A stretch of 64,000 nt of DNA from Bacillus salipaludis (GTDB lineage: Bacteria; Bacillota; Bacilli; Bacillales_B; DSM-18226). Positions 61,357 through 64,000 of the stretch are shown one piece after another. The translations under genes and the position numbers were made by a program. Every line of letters starts with the position of its first letter. Positions within the stretch are counted from its first letter, which is position 1. Below the pieces are notes generated by a model, which worked only from the letters and a program-made list of their open reading frames with translations, was not told where the DNA came from and made no database searches. The stretch spans positions 504,851-568,850 of the forward strand of contig NZ_SMYO01000002.1 in the NCBI RefSeq assembly GCF_004358205.1, read 5' to 3'.

Positions 61357-63399
61357 TCAATTCACAGAATGCTTTGTCTTAAGAAAATATAAATACTCTA
61401 TTCCGTCAGCGGTGATCTTCGTGCCTGCCCTTCCTCTGCCTTTGACGACAAATCCTTCGCTTTCTAAAATATCCAACCGGCGACGGATCTGCTGAGGGGA
61501 CAAGGCAAAGTCCGATTCTTTGCTTTGACGTGAAATCAGTTCTCTGCTTGCCGCTTTTCCTTTTTCGTTGTATTGCTTGATTACTTCCAATATGAAAGCG
61601 TGCTCCTGCATTTCTAGCATACTTTCACATGCGAAATATTCGGATTTTATACTGTCTCCAGCTTGCCCCAGAAAGGAAGGAAGGTCTCTTTTTGTTACGA
61701 CATTTCCCTCACAAACCGTAAGCATGTAATCAATTGTGCTTTTCAGTTCCCTTATGTTTCCAGGCCATTCATATTGCAAGAAAAGCTCCAGAACATCTTG
61801 CTCTAACTTTACCCACTTTCCGCTCTTTGTGATGAGATGCTTAATCAAAAGTGGAATATCGGCTTTTCTCTCATTGAGTGGTGGAATACAGAGATTAAGT
61901 ACATTCAGCCTGTAAAACAAGTCTGATCTAAATGAGCCTTCCCGTATCTTTCCTTGAAGATCTTTATTCGTTGCGGTAATCACTCGAACATTAATAGGGA
62001 TAATTCTTCCACCTCCGATTCTGCGAATTTCTCTCTCCTGCAGAACGCGCAGCAGATGTGATTGAACAGTGAGACTTATGTCGCCAATTTCATCCAAAAA
62101 GATAGTCCCGTTATCCGCCAATTCAAACAGACCTTTCTTGCCTCCCCTTTGCGCTCCTGTAAATGTCCCTTCTTCGTAGCCGAATAATTCGCTTTCAAGC
62201 AGGGTTTCTGTTAATGCGCTGCAGTTCACAGCCAGAAACGGCCCGTTTTTCCGCATTGAATGCTCATGAATAGCATGCGCAAATAGTTCTTTTCCTGTTC
62301 CTGTCTTGCCCTGAATCAAAATCGGATGTTCCGACAAGGCGAACTTCTTGGCGATCTGCTTACATTCTTTCATTCCATCATGCTCGCCAATAATATCATG
62401 AAAGCTGTATTTCGTATAAAACCTTTTATTTTGCGTTTCTCTTTGTGCAGTCTTTTCAATTTCAAAGGCTTGATGTACACTTTTGAAGGTTGCAACAATG
62501 GTATTTTCTTCCACTATTTGCGATCGAAAAATTACGACTTCCACGCCGTTTATGTCGAAGAATTTGCTATCATCCTTGCCGTTCATGATGAACTCGATCA
62601 TATCCCGGCGATTCATCACATGTTCTATATACTTATTAACCACATCTTGAGCAATAACATGAAACAATGCCGCAAGACTGTGATTGAATACCGTAATCCG
62701 TCCCTCCTGGTTAACGACCAATATTCCATCATCGACAGTTCCCAACACATTTTGAATGTGCTCGCTCATCTGCTTGGCATCCCGCTCTGCAACTAACAGC
62801 TTACGTTGTAATTCAATGATATTGCGAATATACCTTTCTGAAATCTTCGAGGCTATATCTTTGTCCAAACCGCAGCATTCCACAACTTCCAAAATGGTTG
62901 TCATATCAAAAAGACGCACGCCTATATCGATTACTTCTTTTATATAAGAGGGGCACAGATGCGTTTCTCCTGGTGAAACGGCAATTTGAATATCCTTATA
63001 AAACAATCTGCCTTTTTGAAAAGGGATAAATTGAATATGGTCGACACCAAGCTGATATAAGGATTCAATAAGATTGATCGTTGCATCAGGATCATCATTT
63101 ACCAGCAGAACGTCGGAGCCTTCAGGTATTCTTAAAAGTTTGTCAATATATTCATGATGAACGGTTCTCTTGCCCACAATTATTTTCTCGGCATTCACAC
63201 TATATATACCGTTTGTTCTATTATAAGCGGCATCTGATGAACACACGATAATGGTATCTTCCAGAGACCGCGGTATTCCTTCATCTGCAGCATGACTGTT
63301 AATTTGAACATAGTCTCCAAGCAGGTGTTCCAGCTGTTCATGCAAAGCTTGCTTTGTTTTTACACTTCCCGCTATAAGTGTAAGTGTGGATTTCGTCAT
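61357..63399 (-). CDS. sigma-54-dependent activator with PAS and winged-helix C-terminus
   Basis: ATG 63399 follows CAGGAAGGT. The 680-aa protein has a PrpR-N-like N-terminus (about 1-200), a PAS domain (about 210-320), an AAA+ domain with Walker A GKTGTGKE and a sigma-54 loop GTFTGA instead of GAFTGA, and FLDEIGD. The end is not a Fis HTH; it is a winged-helix-like region (ALSPQQIRRRLDILESEGFVVKGR, key part LSPQQIRRRLDIL). The gene is divergent from a sigma-54 promoter and permease gene, its likely target. The signal is presumably a small intracellular molecule. Confidence 0.9.
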   Translation of the reverse strand: MTKSTLTLIAGSVKTKQALHEQLEHLLGDYVQINSHAADEGIPRSLEDTIIVCSSDAAYNRTNGIYSVNAEKIIVGKRTVHHEYIDKLLRIPEGSDVLLVNDDPDATINLIESLYQLGVDHIQFIPFQKGRLFYKDIQIAVSPGETHLCPSYIKEVIDIGVRLFDMTTILEVVECCGLDKDIASKISERYIRNIIELQRKLLVAERDAKQMSEHIQNVLGTVDDGILVVNQEGRITVFNHSLAALFHVIAQDVVNKYIEHVMNRRDMIEFIMNGKDDSKFFDINGVEVVIFRSQIVEENTIVATFKSVHQAFEIEKTAQRETQNKRFYTKYSFHDIIGEHDGMKECKQIAKKFALSEHPILIQGKTGTGKELFAHAIHEHSMRKNGPFLAVNCSALTETLLESELFGYEEGTFTGAQRGGKKGLFELADNGTIFLDEIGDISLTVQSHLLRVLQEREIRRIGGGRIIPINVRVITATNKDLQGKIREGSFRSDLFYRLNVLNLCIPPLNERKADIPLLIKHLITKSGKWVKLEQDVLELFLQYEWPGNIRELKSTIDYMLTVCEGNVVTKRDLPSFLGQAGDSIKSEYFACESMLEMQEHAFILEVIKQYNEKGKAASRELISRQSKESDFALSPQQIRRRLDILESEGFVVKGRGRAGTKITADGIEYLYFLKTKHSVN

Positions 63400-63510
63400 A
63401 AGATACCTTCCTGTCTTTAAATTGGTTCTATTATATCACCAAAAAAGACCAATAAAACCCTAAAGAATGATTCTAAGCATAAAATTTCCTTGAAAATCAA
63501 TCTACACATT

Positions 63511-63527
63511 TTGGCACAGATTTTGCA
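63511..63527 (+). promoter_or_regulatory. sigma-54 promoter of the YfcC-type permease
   Basis: TTGGCACAGATTTTGCA, GG 63513-63514 and GC 63525-63526. Confidence 0.88.
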
Positions 63528-63578
63528 TTTATAAATCGATGAAGTGCCAGAGGATTTGAAAAGGAGGGGAAAAGCAGG

Positions 63579-63599
63579 ATGAAAGGTAAAAAAAGATAG
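63579..63599 (+). CDS. possible 6-aa leader peptide MKGKKR
   Basis: ATG AAA GGT AAA AAA AGA TAG behind AAAAGGAGGGG, 10-nt spacing, between the sigma-54 promoter and the permease gene. Confidence 0.35.
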   Translation: MKGKKR

Positions 63600-63615
63600 G
63601 CTATCAGAAAAATAT

Positions 63616-63630
63616 TTGTAAGCGTTTTAG
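63616..63630 (+). promoter_or_regulatory. cre-like site in the permease leader
   Basis: TTGTAAGCGTTTTAG, a partial fit to the CcpA consensus, downstream of the sigma-54 start. Confidence 0.5.
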
Positions 63631-63668
63631 TATTCTTCATTTATTTTCATTACAAAGGAGATATGTGT

Positions 63669-64000
63669 ATGGGTTATCCACAAGAAAAGACTGTTTCGCT
63701 CGGAACAGCGGGGAAAAGAGAGAGAAAAATCAATATTTTTGTATTGCTATTCATCATTCTTTTTATTGCAACTCTATTAACCTATGTTTTGCCTGCTGGG
63801 GAATATGTACGGATTGAAGCGAATGGACGGACAACGGTAGACCCTCACTCTTTTAAGTGGTTAAAATCTGCACCAGTAGGTTTGTTCGATATGATAAAAG
63901 CTGTTCCTACAGGAATGGTAGAAGCGGGCAATATTATCTTTTTCTTGTTAATTATCGGAGGATTCTTCGGTGTATTAAGAGCAACAGGTACGGTTGACGT
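63669..64000 (+). CDS. YfcC family permease, N-terminal part
   Basis: ATG 63669 follows AAAGGAGAT and the frame is open to the window end (110 residues). It reads MGYPQEKTVSLG, a first helix INIFVLLFIILFIATLLTYV, then LPAGEYVRIEANGRTTVDP, which is the YfcC/C4-dicarboxylate-or-basic-amino-acid antiporter signature, and a second helix IIFFLLIIGGFFGVL. The substrate is unknown. Its promoter type and the divergent activator suggest induced uptake of an amino acid or peptide. Confidence 0.8.
   Translation, partial: MGYPQEKTVSLGTAGKRERKINIFVLLFIILFIATLLTYVLPAGEYVRIEANGRTTVDPHSFKWLKSAPVGLFDMIKAVPTGMVEAGNIIFFLLIIGGFFGVLRATGTVD

Overview
The window reads as low-GC chromosomal DNA of an endospore-forming Bacillaceae (Neobacillus/Bacillus-like). 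This rests on strong GGAGG ribosome sites with many TTG/GTG starts, two Spo0E-type phosphatases, a PhoD-TatA-TatC cluster of the Bacillus subtilis type, TcyABC-like cystine uptake, CcpA cre-like sites and a LytR-CpsA-Psr protein. No rRNA, tRNA, phage, CRISPR array or insertion sequence was recognised. The genus is inference.

Layout. 1-0.6 kb: end of an LCP wall-polymer ligase. 0.6-1.4 kb: decayed intergenic DNA with repeats. 1.4-14.2 kb: a two-component system (periplasmic-binding-domain kinase plus NtrC-type regulator) next to paired palindromic enhancers and a sigma-54 promoter that drives a TAXI lipoprotein and a complete PotABCD/Phn-type ABC importer; then a racemase-like protein and a GlcD/GlcF-type hydroxyacid dehydrogenase with an SDR. 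14.2-21.4 kb: repeats, small genes, Pho-box-preceded phoD-tatA-tatC, an AlkD-like protein and a frameshifted DUF2922 gene. 21.5-48 kb: a large sulfur amino acid catabolism and sulfide-oxidation island. 48-56.5 kb: patatin lipase, a GGDEF-EAL-histidine kinase fusion, a tandem repeat block, an SOS-type ydjM homologue, a TIR/deoxyribosyltransferase-like orphan and a sarcosine-oxidase family flavoenzyme. 56.7-61 kb: MFS transporter, an aromatic amino acid lyase homologue lacking the MIO-forming Ala-Ser-Gly, and an AraC regulator. 61.3-64 kb: a third sigma-54 activator, divergent from a sigma-54-preceded YfcC-type permease that runs off the window.

How the genes work together. Ten sequences with exact GG-N10-GC spacing of sigma-54 promoters and three sigma-54 activators lie in 64 kb, so the window is dominated by SigL-dependent catabolic control. 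In the 22-48 kb island the predicted flow is: cystine import (Tcy), reduction by a thioredoxin pair, C-S cleavage by two trans-sulfuration-type lyases, a D-cysteine desulfhydrase-like enzyme and two MalY/PatB lyases; RidA removes 2-aminoacrylate; released sulfide is oxidised by sulfide:quinone oxidoreductase and a CstB-like persulfide dioxygenase-rhodanese, and sulfite is exported by a TauE/SafE protein that here is split by an in-frame stop. A parallel branch (cysteine dioxygenase-like, aminotransferase, pyruvate carboxylase) would take cysteine through sulfinate to pyruvate and oxaloacetate. Three near-identical promoter-enhancer cassettes and a shared palindrome TTTC-N2-AWTT-N2-GAA tie most of these operons to the activator at 23.5 kb. 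A Spo0E-type phosphatase has the same promoter type and shares the palindrome, which may link this regulon to the sporulation phosphorelay. All functions come from reading sequence motifs; no database search was run.
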